Shown one piece after another: positions 50,648-58,906 of a stretch of 64,000 nt of DNA. This DNA is from MH13 sp040219355 (GTDB taxonomy: Bacteria; Pseudomonadota; Alphaproteobacteria; Rhizobiales; MH13). Positions within the stretch are counted from its first letter, which is position 1; each line of letters starts with the position of its first letter. Under the pieces are notes generated by a model. It saw nothing but the letters and a program-made list of their open reading frames with translations, did not search any database and was not told the DNA's origin. A program made the position numbers and the translations under genes. The stretch covers positions 499,718 through 563,717 of the forward strand of contig JAVJSN010000014.1 of the NCBI GenBank assembly GCA_040219355.1. The letters are read 5' to 3'.

Positions 50648-51037
50648 TTACACCCGGCGCCGTTTCGGCGGACGACAACCATTGTGTGGGATCGGTGTGA
50701 CATCGCGAATGGATGTGATTGTGAACCCAGCAGCTTGGAGCGCACGCAAAGCTGACTCACGGCCCGAACCTGGACCAGAGACTTCAACTTCCAGCGTCTT
50801 CACACCATGCTCCGACGCCTTTTTCGCAGCATCTTCAGCGGCAACTTGTGCCGCATAAGGTGTCGATTTACGCGAGCCTTTGAAACCCATCGTGCCGCAA
50901 GACGACCAAGAGATCGTATTGCCCTGCACATCCGTGATGGTGATCATGGTGTTGTTGAAGGACGAGCGCACATGCGCCACGCCCGACGTGATATTCTTGC
51001 GTTCGCGGCGGCGAACACGTCCAGCTTCTTTAGCCAT
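50648..51037 (-). CDS. rpsK: 30S ribosomal protein S11
   Basis: Platform protein of the small subunit contacting the Shine-Dalgarno helix. 129 aa. Core motifs: ITSGVAHVRSSFNNTMITIT, GNTISWSSCGTMGFKGSRKS, TPYAAQVAAEDAA and the C-terminal DVTPIPHNGCRPPKRRRV. 113 bases separate it from rpsM, unusually wide for this operon; nothing else is evident there. Confidence 0.99.
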   Translation of the reverse strand: MAKEAGRVRRRERKNITSGVAHVRSSFNNTMITITDVQGNTISWSSCGTMGFKGSRKSTPYAAQVAAEDAAKKASEHGVKTLEVEVSGPGSGRESALRALQAAGFTITSIRDVTPIPHNGCRPPKRRRV

Positions 51038-51150
51038 TTTGGTCCTTTGTCGATCTCACCGCCAACCGTTGCCCGGGGCCAACATAGCACCCGTGAAAGC
51101 CCAGTTGGCTCCACCGAAGAGAAAGCGCGGGAAGACCCACGCCTGCTCCG

Positions 51151-51519
51151 TTATTTCTTCTTGCCAGCAATCGCCTTAGCCGGCCCCTTGCGGGTGCGGG
51201 CGTTGGTGTGCGTGCGCTGACCGCGCACTGGCAAGCCACGACGATGGCGCAGGCCGCGGTAGCAGCCCAAATCCATCAAGCGTTTGATATTCATGCTTGT
51301 CTGGCGGCGCAGATCACCCTCAACCATGTAATCTTGGTCGATGATTTCGCGCACTTTGATCACATCGGAGTCGGCCAACTCGTTCACCCGTTTCGCGGGA
51401 TCAATATCGGCTTTCTTGATGATCTCGGCTGCTTTCGCAGCACCAATGCCATGAATGTACTGAAGCGCGATGATCGCGCGTTTGTTCGTCGGAATGTTGA
51501 CGCCTGCAATGCGGGCCAT
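51151..51519 (-). CDS. rpsM: 30S ribosomal protein S13
   Basis: Head protein of the small subunit at the interface with L5 and the P-site tRNA. 122 aa from ATG 51519. Motifs ARIAGVNIPTNKR, YIHGIGAAKAAEI, MDLGCYRGLRHRRGLPVRGQ and the basic tail RTHTNARTRKGPAKAIAGKKK. The 16 upstream codons are excluded because S13 begins MARIAG and a run of purines precedes it. Some 296 bases separate it from adk, so a local promoter is possible. Confidence 0.98.
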   Translation of the reverse strand: MARIAGVNIPTNKRAIIALQYIHGIGAAKAAEIIKKADIDPAKRVNELADSDVIKVREIIDQDYMVEGDLRRQTSMNIKRLMDLGCYRGLRHRRGLPVRGQRTHTNARTRKGPAKAIAGKKK

Positions 51520-51605
51520 ATCACTCTCTCCATCTAAACGGGCGCGCCACGATTGGCAGACGCCCAAAATGATCCCTCAAAGAAAGGGTTCCCACAAATA
51601 GGTTG

Positions 51606-51638
51606 AACCGCGTCCGGTGGAGGCCGGCTCTTGCGGTT
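51606..51638. repeat. Inverted repeat in the adk-rpsM gap
   Basis: AACCGC (51606-51611) with GCGGTT (51633-51638), and an inner CCGG/CCGG pair (51614-51617, 51624-51627), form a two-part stem in the largest gap of the ribosomal cluster (51520-51815, 296 bases). No T-run follows on the minus strand. I see no other structure or gene in this gap. Confidence 0.35.
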
Positions 51639-51815
51639 TCTTCATATGACAACCAGCTCGCCACAACAGGCGCCGCCAGACTTTTTGTCGGGAAGAACCA
51701 TGCGCCTATTGCCTCATTGACGATTTGTCAACAGCTACGCAGAGCTTTCATGATCGAAAGAGGCGCTACCAATGAAGCGCCTCCAATCTCTAAGCTCAAA
51801 AGCCAGTTTGTCAGG

Positions 51816-52400
51816 CTATAGGCTCTTCAAAACCGCGTTTATCTCGGCGGTAACATCATCAATGGATGCCATGCCATCAACGGTCTTCAAATTGCCTTTG
51901 GCATAGTAATAGCCTGTCAGCGGCGCGGTGCTCTTATAATAAGCCCGCAGACGTTCATCGAACACCTCGGGTGTATCATCTTTGCGCACAGGTTGCCCCG
52001 CAGCAGCAGCCTCTTGAGCGCGTTTGACGATCCGTCCGACCAGAGCGCGGTCATCGACAACAAGCTCCAGAACAGCGTCCAGACGCCGCCCCTTGCGCTT
52101 CATCATGTCTTCCACCGCATCGGCCTGCGCCAGCGTACGTGGATAGCCATCCAGGATGAACCCACGTGCACAATCTGGCTCAGAAACTCGATCGGAGACA
52201 ATCTGGTTGACGATCTCATCGGACACCAGATCGCCAGCTTCCATCACCGCTTTGGCCTTCAGCCCGGTTTCGGTACCGGCGGCAACAGCCGCCCGCAACA
52301 TGTCACCTGTCGACAGCTGCACGATGCCATATGTCTCAACAAGCCTTGCAGCCTGCGTTCCCTTCCCCGCGCCTGGCGGTCCAAGAAGGATTAATCTCAT
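51816..52400 (-). CDS. adk: Adenylate kinase
   Basis: Keeps ATP, ADP and AMP in balance. 194 aa, the short form without a zinc-type LID domain. P-loop LLGPPGAGKGTQA, AMP site LSTGDMLRAAVAAGT, DGYPRTLAQADAV, and the LID region PVRKDDTPEVFDERLRAY. Overlaps the secY stop by four bases. Its position between secY and rpsM is conserved in many bacteria and typical for alphaproteobacteria. Confidence 0.98.
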   Translation of the reverse strand: MRLILLGPPGAGKGTQAARLVETYGIVQLSTGDMLRAAVAAGTETGLKAKAVMEAGDLVSDEIVNQIVSDRVSEPDCARGFILDGYPRTLAQADAVEDMMKRKGRRLDAVLELVVDDRALVGRIVKRAQEAAAAGQPVRKDDTPEVFDERLRAYYKSTAPLTGYYYAKGNLKTVDGMASIDDVTAEINAVLKSL

Positions 52401-53731
52401 CTACGTTTCCCCCGGAGTTTCGACTTCTTCACAAGCCCCTCATACTGGTGCGCCAGCAAATGCCCTTGCACCTGTTGAACGGTATCCATGGTCACAGAGA
52501 CCACAATGAGAAGCGATGTACCTCCGAAATAAAAGGGAACGCCTGAATAGGATATGAGAAATTCGGGTATGAGACAGACGACGGTCAAATAGGCAGCACC
52601 GGCCACTGTGATGCGTGTCAACACAAAGTCGATGTAGTTTGCCGTGCGCTCTCCTGGACGAATGCCAGGAATGAACCCGCCATGCTTACGCAAATTGTCA
52701 GCTGTATCGGCTGGGTTAAAGACGATCGCCGTGTAGAAGAACGCAAAAAAGATGATCCCAGCCGCGTAGAGCAGCATGTAAGCCGGCTGGCCATGGCCAA
52801 GCAGAGCCGTCAGCGTGGTGATCCAACCGGTCGCCTCGGTGCCATCGGAAAAGCCTGCCAGGGTGGCCGGCAAGAGCAGCAACGAAGACGCAAAAATCGG
52901 CGGAATAACACCGGCTGTGTTCAGTTTCAGCGGCAGATGCGAACTTTCGCCCTGCGTCATCCTGTTGCCAACCTGACGCTTAGGATACTGGATCAGCAGG
53001 CGACGCTGCGCGCGTTCGACGAACACGATGAATGCGATAACGACAATTGCCAAAATGATGATGGTTAGGATGATGCCAGTACCGATGGCGCCCTGACGGC
53101 CAAGCTCAAGGGTCTGCGCCAAAGCACGTGGAAGCTCCGCGACAATGCCGGCGAAGATAATCAACGAAATACCGTTGCCGACGCCGCGCGCCGTGATCTG
53201 CTCACCCAACCACATCAGGAACATGGTGCCGCCGACCAGCGTAATAACGGTGGTCAGACGGAAGAACCAGCCCGGATCGGTCACAATGGTGCCTGATGAC
53301 TCCAGACCGACTGAAATGCCATAGGCCTGAATAGCCGCCAGAAACACAGTGCCGTAACGCGTGTACTGGTTGATAACCTTGCGACCGGCCTCGCCTTCTT
53401 TCTTCAGCGCCTCCAGCTTGGGAGAAACCGTCGTCATCAGCTGAATGATAATCGAGGCGGTGATGTAGGGCATAATGCCCAGGGCAAACACCGCCATGCG
53501 CTCAACAGCGCCGCCGGTGAACATGTTGAACAAACCAACAACACCTTGCGCTGCCTGGTTAAACGCGGCAGCGAAAGCATCCGGCTCGATACCTGGCATT
53601 GGGATGTAAGTTCCCAGCCGATAGACCAAAAGCGCACCTAGCGTGAACCAGATGCGCTTTTTCAGCTCTTCGGCCTTACCGAACGCTTTGAGGGAGAAGT
53701 TTGAAGCTAGCTGCTCAGCTGCTGATGCCAT
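52397..53731 (-). CDS. secY: Preprotein translocase channel subunit SecY
   Basis: Central pore of the Sec translocon; works with SecG (also in this window) and SecE. 444 aa, ten membrane helices. Signatures: RIWFTLGALLVYRLGTYIPM-type first helix, GGAVERMAVFALGIMPYITA, SIIIQL, the cytosolic loop with ITARGVGNGISLIIF and the RRLLIQYPKRQVG segment. C-terminal helix region PFYFGGTSLLIVVSV. It follows rplO by 96 bases and is translated before adk. Confidence 0.99.
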   Translation of the reverse strand: MASAAEQLASNFSLKAFGKAEELKKRIWFTLGALLVYRLGTYIPMPGIEPDAFAAAFNQAAQGVVGLFNMFTGGAVERMAVFALGIMPYITASIIIQLMTTVSPKLEALKKEGEAGRKVINQYTRYGTVFLAAIQAYGISVGLESSGTIVTDPGWFFRLTTVITLVGGTMFLMWLGEQITARGVGNGISLIIFAGIVAELPRALAQTLELGRQGAIGTGIILTIIILAIVVIAFIVFVERAQRRLLIQYPKRQVGNRMTQGESSHLPLKLNTAGVIPPIFASSLLLLPATLAGFSDGTEATGWITTLTALLGHGQPAYMLLYAAGIIFFAFFYTAIVFNPADTADNLRKHGGFIPGIRPGERTANYIDFVLTRITVAGAAYLTVVCLIPEFLISYSGVPFYFGGTSLLIVVSVTMDTVQQVQGHLLAHQYEGLVKKSKLRGKRR

Positions 53732-53759
53732 GCGTCTTCAATTCCTTTGGCCAACCTGC

Positions 53760-53794
53760 GCCCGTAAAGGGCACCAACCACGCCCACAAAGGGC
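53760..53794. repeat. Tandem small hairpins in the rplO-secY gap
   Basis: GCCCGTAAAGGGC (53760-53772) and GCCCACAAAGGGC (53782-53794) are near-identical 13-base units 22 bases apart, each with a 4-pair GCCC/GGGC stem. They lie in the 96-base gap between rplO and secY. Significance unknown; weak stems. Confidence 0.35.
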
Positions 53795-53827
53795 AAAAGA
53801 GGCCCGGACAAGCCGAGCCTTCTTGGC

Positions 53828-54334
53828 TTATTTGGTGGCTTTGCTCGCCCCGGCTTTACCGGAAGCTTCTTTAGTTTCTTCGATGTGGACCTTGCCACCA
53901 GCCTTTTCAACCGCAGCAACAGCGCCTTTCGAGGCGCCAGCGACTGTGATCTCGACCTTGGCCTTCAGTTCGCCATTACCAAGCAAACGCACGCCATCTT
54001 TTTCAAGCTTGGTGATAACACCGCTTGCAACCAGTGCTGCGGAATCAATAGCGGCCTTAGCGTCCAGCTTGCCAGCATCAACAGCCTGTTGGATGCGGCC
54101 AACATTCACTTCCGAATAGGATTTGGCAAATATGTTGTTGAAGCCGCGCTTTGGCAGGCGGCGATACATCGGCATCTGGCCGCCTTCAAAACCTTTGATG
54201 GCAACGCCTGAACGCGATTTCTGACCCTTAACACCAGTACCGGTGTTTTTGCCTTTGCCAGAACCAATACCACGACCAACGCGACGTTTGGCTTTGGCCG
54301 AGCCCGGCATGGGGGCGAGTTCATTGAGTTTCAT
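53828..54334 (-). CDS. rplO: 50S ribosomal protein L15
   Basis: 168 aa from ATG 54334, with GGAG nine bases upstream; five earlier codons from a GTG are excluded. MKLNELAPMPGSAKAKRRVGRG is the L15 start (first 20: MKLNELAPMPGSAKAKRRVG), then GSGKGKNTGTGVKGQKSRSG and the GFEGGQMPMYRRLPKRGF core. Late-assembly protein of the large subunit. An Ala/Lys-rich tail of ~15 residues is longer than in E. coli. Confidence 0.98.
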   Translation of the reverse strand: MKLNELAPMPGSAKAKRRVGRGIGSGKGKNTGTGVKGQKSRSGVAIKGFEGGQMPMYRRLPKRGFNNIFAKSYSEVNVGRIQQAVDAGKLDAKAAIDSAALVASGVITKLEKDGVRLLGNGELKAKVEITVAGASKGAVAAVEKAGGKVHIEETKEASGKAGASKATK

Positions 54335-54403
54335 GAGGTGTGTCTCCACTTGCGCAGATCGGGTGGCCCAGCGCCCTGCCCTTACCGCTCGCTTTCAGAC
54401 AGA

Positions 54404-54427
54404 AAGGCAAACCCGATGGTTTGCCTT
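54404..54427 (-). terminator. Perfect 10-pair hairpin between rpmD and rplO
   Basis: AAGGCAAACC (54404-54413) and GGTTTGCCTT (54418-54427) form a perfect 10-pair stem with a 4-base loop. It begins eight bases after the rpmD stop on the minus strand and is followed by TCTGTCTG, only weakly T-rich. It looks like a terminator or attenuator, yet the essential genes rplO, secY and adk lie downstream, so partial read-through or a processing role is more likely. Confidence 0.6.
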
Positions 54428-54434
54428 CCAGGGG

Positions 54435-54626
54435 TTATTTATCGTCGACCACGCGAACCAAGTGGCTCACCTTGTCGATCATGCCACGCACGGACGGGGT
54501 ATCTTCCAGTGTCTTTTTGCGGCGCATCTTGTTGAGGCCAAGGCCGACAAGCGTTGCACGCTGATCAGGCTTGCGGCCAATCGGGCTACCGATTTGCTCA
54601 ACCGTGATGGTCTTGGATTGTGCCAT
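54435..54626 (-). CDS. rpmD: 50S ribosomal protein L30
   Basis: 63 aa. KTITVEQIGSPIGRKPDQRATL, then GLGLNKMRRKKTLEDTPSVRGM and IDKVSHLVRVV are the complete L30 fold. 29 bases after rpsE. A strong hairpin follows its stop. Confidence 0.97.
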   Translation of the reverse strand: MAQSKTITVEQIGSPIGRKPDQRATLVGLGLNKMRRKKTLEDTPSVRGMIDKVSHLVRVVDDK

Positions 54627-54655
54627 CGTTCTTTTCCTTACTGTCTATCGTGCGC

Positions 54656-55213
54656 TTAAGCGTCAACCGCAGCGACATCGCCGCGACGTGCTTGAAGCAC
54701 AGAAACTTTCAGGCCGCGACGGGCAGCCACTGAACGCGGGCTATCTTCTTCGCGCAACGCGTCGAAGGTCGCGCGCACCATGTTGTAGGGGTTCGATGTG
54801 CCCTGCGACTTGGCAACAATATCCTGAATGCCAAGTGTTTCGAAAACAGCACGCATGGGACCACCTGCAATGATACCCGTACCAGCTGGTGCAGCACGCA
54901 GCAGCACTTTACCTGCGCCGTGACGACCGAACACATCATGGTGAAGTGTGCGACCTTCGCGCAGCGGGACACGGATCATGCCACGCTTGGCCGACTCAGT
55001 CGCCTTGCGGATCGCTTCTGGCACTTCACGTGCCTTACCGTGGCCAAAGCCAACGCGGCCTTTCTGGTCACCGACCACAACAAGCGCCGCAAAACCAAAG
55101 CGCTTACCGCCCTTCACCGTTTTGGACACGCGGTTGATATGGACGAGCTTGTCAACAAACTCGCTTTGCTCTTGGTCGCGATTGTTACGATCACGAGATG
55201 GGCGTTGTGCCAT
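54656..55213 (-). CDS. rpsE: 30S ribosomal protein S5
   Basis: 185 aa from ATG 55213; 47 upstream codons without S5 similarity are excluded. The N-terminal basic tail precedes the double-stranded-RNA-like domain (FVDKLVHINRVSKTVKGGKR) and the second domain with GKAREVPEAIRKATESAKR and GGPMRAVFETLGIQDIV. S5 helps maintain decoding accuracy together with S4. 153 bases separate it from rplR. Confidence 0.98.
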   Translation of the reverse strand: MAQRPSRDRNNRDQEQSEFVDKLVHINRVSKTVKGGKRFGFAALVVVGDQKGRVGFGHGKAREVPEAIRKATESAKRGMIRVPLREGRTLHHDVFGRHGAGKVLLRAAPAGTGIIAGGPMRAVFETLGIQDIVAKSQGTSNPYNMVRATFDALREEDSPRSVAARRGLKVSVLQARRGDVAAVDA

Positions 55214-55366
55214 GTATCTTATCCTAATGGTTTGTCTTGCAGGGACCCTGGTGGGCCGGCTGCCAAGTGCGATCAGCACATGTGCCGATCGGGAGGAAAA
55301 TGCGGGTGTGCTTAATCCACAGCGCCGGTTGGGGTTCCAGTCGCCGAAATGCAACCTCGTCCAAAC

Positions 55367-55726
55367 TTAAAAATTCAGACCGCCTTCGCGCGCCGCGTCA
55401 GCCAATGCCTTCACGCGGCCATGGTAGCGATAAGCGCCCCGATCAAAGACCACGCTTTCGACGCCAGCTTCTTTCGCACGCGTTGCAACCAACTTACCCA
55501 CTTCGGCAGCCGCGTTCGTGTCAGCGCCTGTTTTCAAGCTGGAACGCATGTCTTTTTCCAAAGACGATGCTGCGCAAACAGTACGACCAGCCAGGTCGTC
55601 GATTACCTGCGCGTAGATGTGGCGACCTGAGCGATAGACCGACAAACGCGGACGACCGTTAGCAACTTTGCGAACCTGACGACGCACGCGCTCGCGGCGG
55701 CGATCAGTGGATGTTTTATGAGCCAT
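55367..55726 (-). CDS. rplR: 50S ribosomal protein L18
   Basis: 119 aa 5S rRNA-binding protein. RRERVRRQVRKVANGRPRLSV, then YRSGRHIYAQVIDD, AASSLEKDMR and the C-terminal VVFDRGAYRYHGRVKALADAAREGGL (in parts) are typical. Interacts with L5, also encoded here. Confidence 0.98.
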   Translation of the reverse strand: MAHKTSTDRRRERVRRQVRKVANGRPRLSVYRSGRHIYAQVIDDLAGRTVCAASSLEKDMRSSLKTGADTNAAAEVGKLVATRAKEAGVESVVFDRGAYRYHGRVKALADAAREGGLNF

Positions 55727-55808
55727 TGCTTCTGCCTTTTAAAAGTCGAGCACCGCGCGGACGTCTCCCAAGCAGATTGGGACGGCCAAAAGCGGCAACT
55801 CAAATACC

Positions 55809-56342
55809 TTACTTGTTCTTGCCTTCTTTGCGGAAGATGTACTCTTCCTCATATTTGATGCCCTTGCCTTTGTATGGCTCGGGCGGACGGAACTTGCGGA
55901 TCTCCGCAGCTGCCTGACCTAACCGCTGCTTATCAATGCCTGACAGCACAATTTCAGTGGGCTTAGGAACCGCAACTGATACGCCATCAGGAACGTCGTA
56001 AATGACATCGTTGGAATAGCCGAGCGCCAATGTCAGTTTCGACCCTTGTGCCTGCGCACGATAGCCAACACCGTTCAGCTCAAGCTTGCGCTCAAAGCCT
56101 TCCGATACACCCACCACGATGTTGTTCACCAATGTGCGAGACATACCCCACATGGAGCGCGAACGCTTGTCTTGACCACGCGGCGTGACCTCAATGCCGT
56201 CATCGCCCAGGGCAACGCTGCACTCGGAAACGACTGTGACAGCCAGTTCACCCTTTGGGCCTTTTACGGAGACGGTCTGGCCGTCCACGTTGGCCGTTAC
56301 ACCGCTTGGCAGCGCAACCGGCTTTTTACCGATACGAGACAT
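55809..56342 (-). CDS. rplF: 50S ribosomal protein L6
   Basis: 177 aa from ATG 56342, preceded by GGAAGAG; an in-frame TTG one codon earlier is rejected. MSRIGKKPVALPSGV opens the first of two alpha-beta repeats; the second ends with IRKFRPPEPYKGKGIKYEEE, the L6 C-terminal signature near the factor-binding site. Sits between rpsH and rplR. Confidence 0.98.
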   Translation of the reverse strand: MSRIGKKPVALPSGVTANVDGQTVSVKGPKGELAVTVVSECSVALGDDGIEVTPRGQDKRSRSMWGMSRTLVNNIVVGVSEGFERKLELNGVGYRAQAQGSKLTLALGYSNDVIYDVPDGVSVAVPKPTEIVLSGIDKQRLGQAAAEIRKFRPPEPYKGKGIKYEEEYIFRKEGKNK

Positions 56343-56384
56343 CAATCTCTTCCTTTTCTTGGCCGGTTTCCTTCAAGCGAAAGC

Positions 56385-56783
56385 TTAGAAGACCTGGCAC
56401 AAAACCTCGCCACCAACATTCTCTTCACGGGCCTGGTGATCCGCCATCACACCCTTTGGTGTGGACAGGATCGACACGCCCAGACCGTTGTTCACGGTTG
56501 GAATATTGCGCACAGACGCATACACGCGACGGCCGGGCTTAGAAACGCGTTCAATGGTACGGATGACCGGATTACCATCGAAATATTTCAGCTCGATGTT
56601 GATCTCCGATTTGCCATCACCCAATTCAGTCCGGGCAAAACCACGAATATAGCCTTCATCAGCCAAAACCTGCAGCACACGTTCACGGAGTTTGGAGGCA
56701 GGCGCCACCACACTCGTTTTGTTTCGCATCTGCGCATTACGAATGCGCGTCAGCATATCCCCAATCGGATCTGTCATCGCCAT
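56385..56783 (-). CDS. rpsH: 30S ribosomal protein S8
   Basis: 132 aa. DPIGDMLTRIRNAQMRNKTSV, then LQVLADEGYIRGF and the C-terminal VSKPGRRVYASVRNIP, GLGVSILSTPKGVMAD. Central-domain 16S binder and, in E. coli, the translational regulator of the spc operon through binding near rplE; no such site was sought in detail here. Confidence 0.98.
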   Translation of the reverse strand: MAMTDPIGDMLTRIRNAQMRNKTSVVAPASKLRERVLQVLADEGYIRGFARTELGDGKSEINIELKYFDGNPVIRTIERVSKPGRRVYASVRNIPTVNNGLGVSILSTPKGVMADHQAREENVGGEVLCQVF

Positions 56784-56796
56784 CGTGAAGATCCTC

Positions 56797-57102
56797 CTAC
56801 CAGCTTGATTTCACAAGACCGGGCACATCGCCGGCCAAACCCAATTCGCGCAACGCAATACGCGACATACCCATCTTCCGGTAATAGGCCCGCGGACGGC
56901 CTGTTACGTTGCAACGGTTACGCACACGCGTCTTGGACGAAGAACGCGGAAGTTGCGCCAACTTCATCGTGGCCGCAAAACGCTCCTCAGGGCTTACACT
57001 TTTGTCATGAACGATTGCGTTCAATTCAGCGCGCCGGGCTGCATACTGTTCGACCAGCTTACGGCGGCGGTTGTTCTTTTCAACGGCGCTTTTCTTAGCC
57101 AT
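56797..57102 (-). CDS. rpsN: 30S ribosomal protein S14
   Basis: 101 aa long-form S14 lacking the zinc CxxC pairs, as usual in alphaproteobacteria. MAKKSAVEKNNRRRKLVEQY at the start, then FAATMKLAQLPRSSSKTRVR and the conserved NRCNVTGRPRAYYRKMGMSR (20 residues). 27 bases after rplE. Confidence 0.98.
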   Translation of the reverse strand: MAKKSAVEKNNRRRKLVEQYAARRAELNAIVHDKSVSPEERFAATMKLAQLPRSSSKTRVRNRCNVTGRPRAYYRKMGMSRIALRELGLAGDVPGLVKSSW

Positions 57103-57129
57103 CTTTTCATCTATCCTTTGAAAAACGCG

Positions 57130-57684
57130 TCAGTTTGTACGGAACGGGAAGTTGAAGTGCTTGAGCAGTGCTCGCGCCTCATCATCATTATCGGCCGTGG
57201 TGCAAACGATCACGTCAAAGCCCCACACCTGATCGACTTTGTCATAGTCGATCTCGGGGAAAACGATGTGTTCTTTAATGCCCATCGCATAGTTGCCGTT
57301 GCCGTCAAAGCTTTTCGGGTTCAAACCACGAAAATCTCGGACACGCGGCAGCGCGATGGTGACCAAGCGATCGAGAAACTCATACATACGCGTTTTGCGC
57401 AACGTGACTTTCACACCGAGCGGCATCTCTTCGCGCACCTTAAAGCCGGCAATCGACTTGCGAGCGTGTGTGATGACAGCCTTTTGGCCAGCGATCGCCG
57501 TCAAATCATCGGCTGCGATACGCACTTTTTTGGAATCGCCAACAGCTTCGCCAACGCCCATATTGAGCACGATCTTGTCCAATGACGGGATCTGCATTGG
57601 GTTCGCGTAAGAAAACTCTTCCTTCAGCTTGCCCTTAATTTCACTCTCATAGAGCGACTTCATCCGTGGTGTGTAATCAGCCAT
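57130..57684 (-). CDS. rplE: 50S ribosomal protein L5
   Basis: 184 aa from ATG 57684. MADYTPRMKSLYESEIKGKL, the RNA-binding KIVLNMGVGEA, GQKAVITHARKSIAGFKVRE (20 residues) and the C-terminal GIKEHIVFPEIDYDKV. Binds 5S rRNA and contacts S13 and P-site tRNA. Overlaps the rplX end by eight bases; 35 upstream in-frame codons fall in rplX and are excluded. Confidence 0.98.
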   Translation of the reverse strand: MADYTPRMKSLYESEIKGKLKEEFSYANPMQIPSLDKIVLNMGVGEAVGDSKKVRIAADDLTAIAGQKAVITHARKSIAGFKVREEMPLGVKVTLRKTRMYEFLDRLVTIALPRVRDFRGLNPKSFDGNGNYAMGIKEHIVFPEIDYDKVDQVWGFDVIVCTTADNDDEARALLKHFNFPFRTN

Positions 57685-57994
57685 CGATTGCTTCTCCCGA
57701 GCGGCTGGCGACGCGCACCTTGGTGCCATCGTCTTTAATCTGGAAACGCACACGCGTTGGCTTGCCGTCTTTCGGGTCGCGCAGAGCAACGTTGGAAAGC
57801 TGAATCGGTGCTTCCTTGGAAATAATGCCGCCTTCGCTGTTGGCAGACTGACGTTGGTGACGCTTCACCATATTGACGCCCTGCACAAGCGCGCGATTCT
57901 CCGCTGGCATCACTTGCATGACCTCGCCTGATCGACCTTTGTCACGGCCAGCAAGCACGACAACGGTGTCGCCTTTTTTGATCTTCGCAGCCAT
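57677..57994 (-). CDS. rplX: 50S ribosomal protein L24
   Basis: 105 aa assembly initiator of the large subunit. KIKKGDTVVVLAGRDKGRSG is the KOW motif; ALVQGVNMVKRHQRQS and the GGIISKEAPIQLSNVALRDP segment follow. Overlaps rplE, follows rplN by two bases. Confidence 0.98.
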   Translation of the reverse strand: MAAKIKKGDTVVVLAGRDKGRSGEVMQVMPAENRALVQGVNMVKRHQRQSANSEGGIISKEAPIQLSNVALRDPKDGKPTRVRFQIKDDGTKVRVASRSGEAIDG

Positions 57995-57996
57995 AA

Positions 57997-58365
57997 TTAC
58001 AGCACCTCCGGTGCAAGCGAGATGATCTTCATATGGCTCTTGGCGCGCAATTCGCGCGGCACTGGGCCAAAAATACGCGTGCCAACAGGCTCTTTGTTGT
58101 TGTTCACCAGAACAGCAGCGTTGCGATCAAACCGGATAACCGAACCGTCAGGACGACGGATGTCCTTAGCGGTGCGTACGACGACCGCCTTCATCACATC
58201 GCCTTTTTTCACCCGACCCCGGGGGATGGCTTCCTTCACGGAGACAACAATAATGTCGCCCACGCCAGCGTATTTGCGCTTGGAGCCGCCCAGGACCTTG
58301 ATGCACATAACACGGCGCGCGCCGGAATTGTCGGCGACGTCGAGGTTTGTTTGCATCTGAATCAT
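57997..58365 (-). CDS. rplN: 50S ribosomal protein L14
   Basis: 122 aa. MIQMQTNLDVADNSGARRVM, CIKVLGGSKRKYAGVGDII, KEAIPRGRVKKGDV and the C-terminal GTRIFGPVPRELRAKSHMKI, the complete L14 fold at the subunit interface. 35 bases after rpsQ. Confidence 0.99.
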   Translation of the reverse strand: MIQMQTNLDVADNSGARRVMCIKVLGGSKRKYAGVGDIIVVSVKEAIPRGRVKKGDVMKAVVVRTAKDIRRPDGSVIRFDRNAAVLVNNNKEPVGTRIFGPVPRELRAKSHMKIISLAPEVL

Positions 58366-58400
58366 GGCCGTATGCCTCTCTTATAAATCAACTGAAACGA

Positions 58401-58661
58401 TCAACCGTGCGACGCCATGAGCGCGCGCGATTCATCGGCCAGAACCATGAAATTCTTTGTTTTCGACAGCGGACGACATTCTTCGATAAGAACGATGTCG
58501 CCAGTCTTGAAGGAATTCTCAGCATCGTGCGCGTGGTACTTTTTCGTCCGGCGCACGGTCTTCTTCAGCAACGGGTGCGTGAAGCGACGCTCGACCAGCA
58601 CAGTGATTGTCTGATCGGTTTTATCACTCACCACGGTGCCCTGCAGAACGCGTTTTGGCAT
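58401..58661 (-). CDS. rpsQ: 30S ribosomal protein S17
   Basis: 86 aa. MPKRVLQGTVVSDKTDQTIT, VLVERRFTHPLLKKTVRRTK, the GDIVLIEECRPLSKTKNF motif. Early 16S 5'-domain binder. The ~10-residue C-terminal tail is typical for alphaproteobacteria. Confidence 0.98.
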   Translation of the reverse strand: MPKRVLQGTVVSDKTDQTITVLVERRFTHPLLKKTVRRTKKYHAHDAENSFKTGDIVLIEECRPLSKTKNFMVLADESRALMASHG

Positions 58662-58685
58662 TGTGTTTCTCCTCGTGACGAACGC

Positions 58686-58889
58686 TTACGCGCTCGCCGC
58701 CTCGCGCCGCTTGGCGTTCAGCACAGTGTTGATACGCGCGATCGAACGGCGAACCTGCCGAAACCGTGCGGTGTTTTCCATCTGACCGGTGGCTCGTTGA
58801 AAGCGCAGGTTGAACTGCTCTTTCTTAAGCTTCACCAACTCGTCCACGAGCTGATCCGGGGTCATCAAAGAGGCGTCTTGAGCTTTCAT
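58686..58889 (-). CDS. rpmC: 50S ribosomal protein L29
   Basis: 67 aa two-helix protein near the exit tunnel. LVDELVKLKKEQFNLRFQRA and TGQMENTARFRQVRRSIARI are the L29 signature. 17 bases after rplP, 24 before rpsQ. Confidence 0.97.
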   Translation of the reverse strand: MKAQDASLMTPDQLVDELVKLKKEQFNLRFQRATGQMENTARFRQVRRSIARINTVLNAKRREAASA

Positions 58890-58906
58890 ATCCGTCTCTC
58901 CTGTCC

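Noticed and set aside
51520..51815. Possible small gene in the 296-base adk-rpsM gap
   Set aside because: Only a short open frame without ribosome site or similarity; the gap shows one inverted repeat and nothing else.
56046..57098. Plus-strand open frame of 350 codons opposite rplF, rpsH and rpsN
   Set aside because: Spans three conserved ribosomal genes and their gaps on the other strand; composition is that of an antisense shadow.
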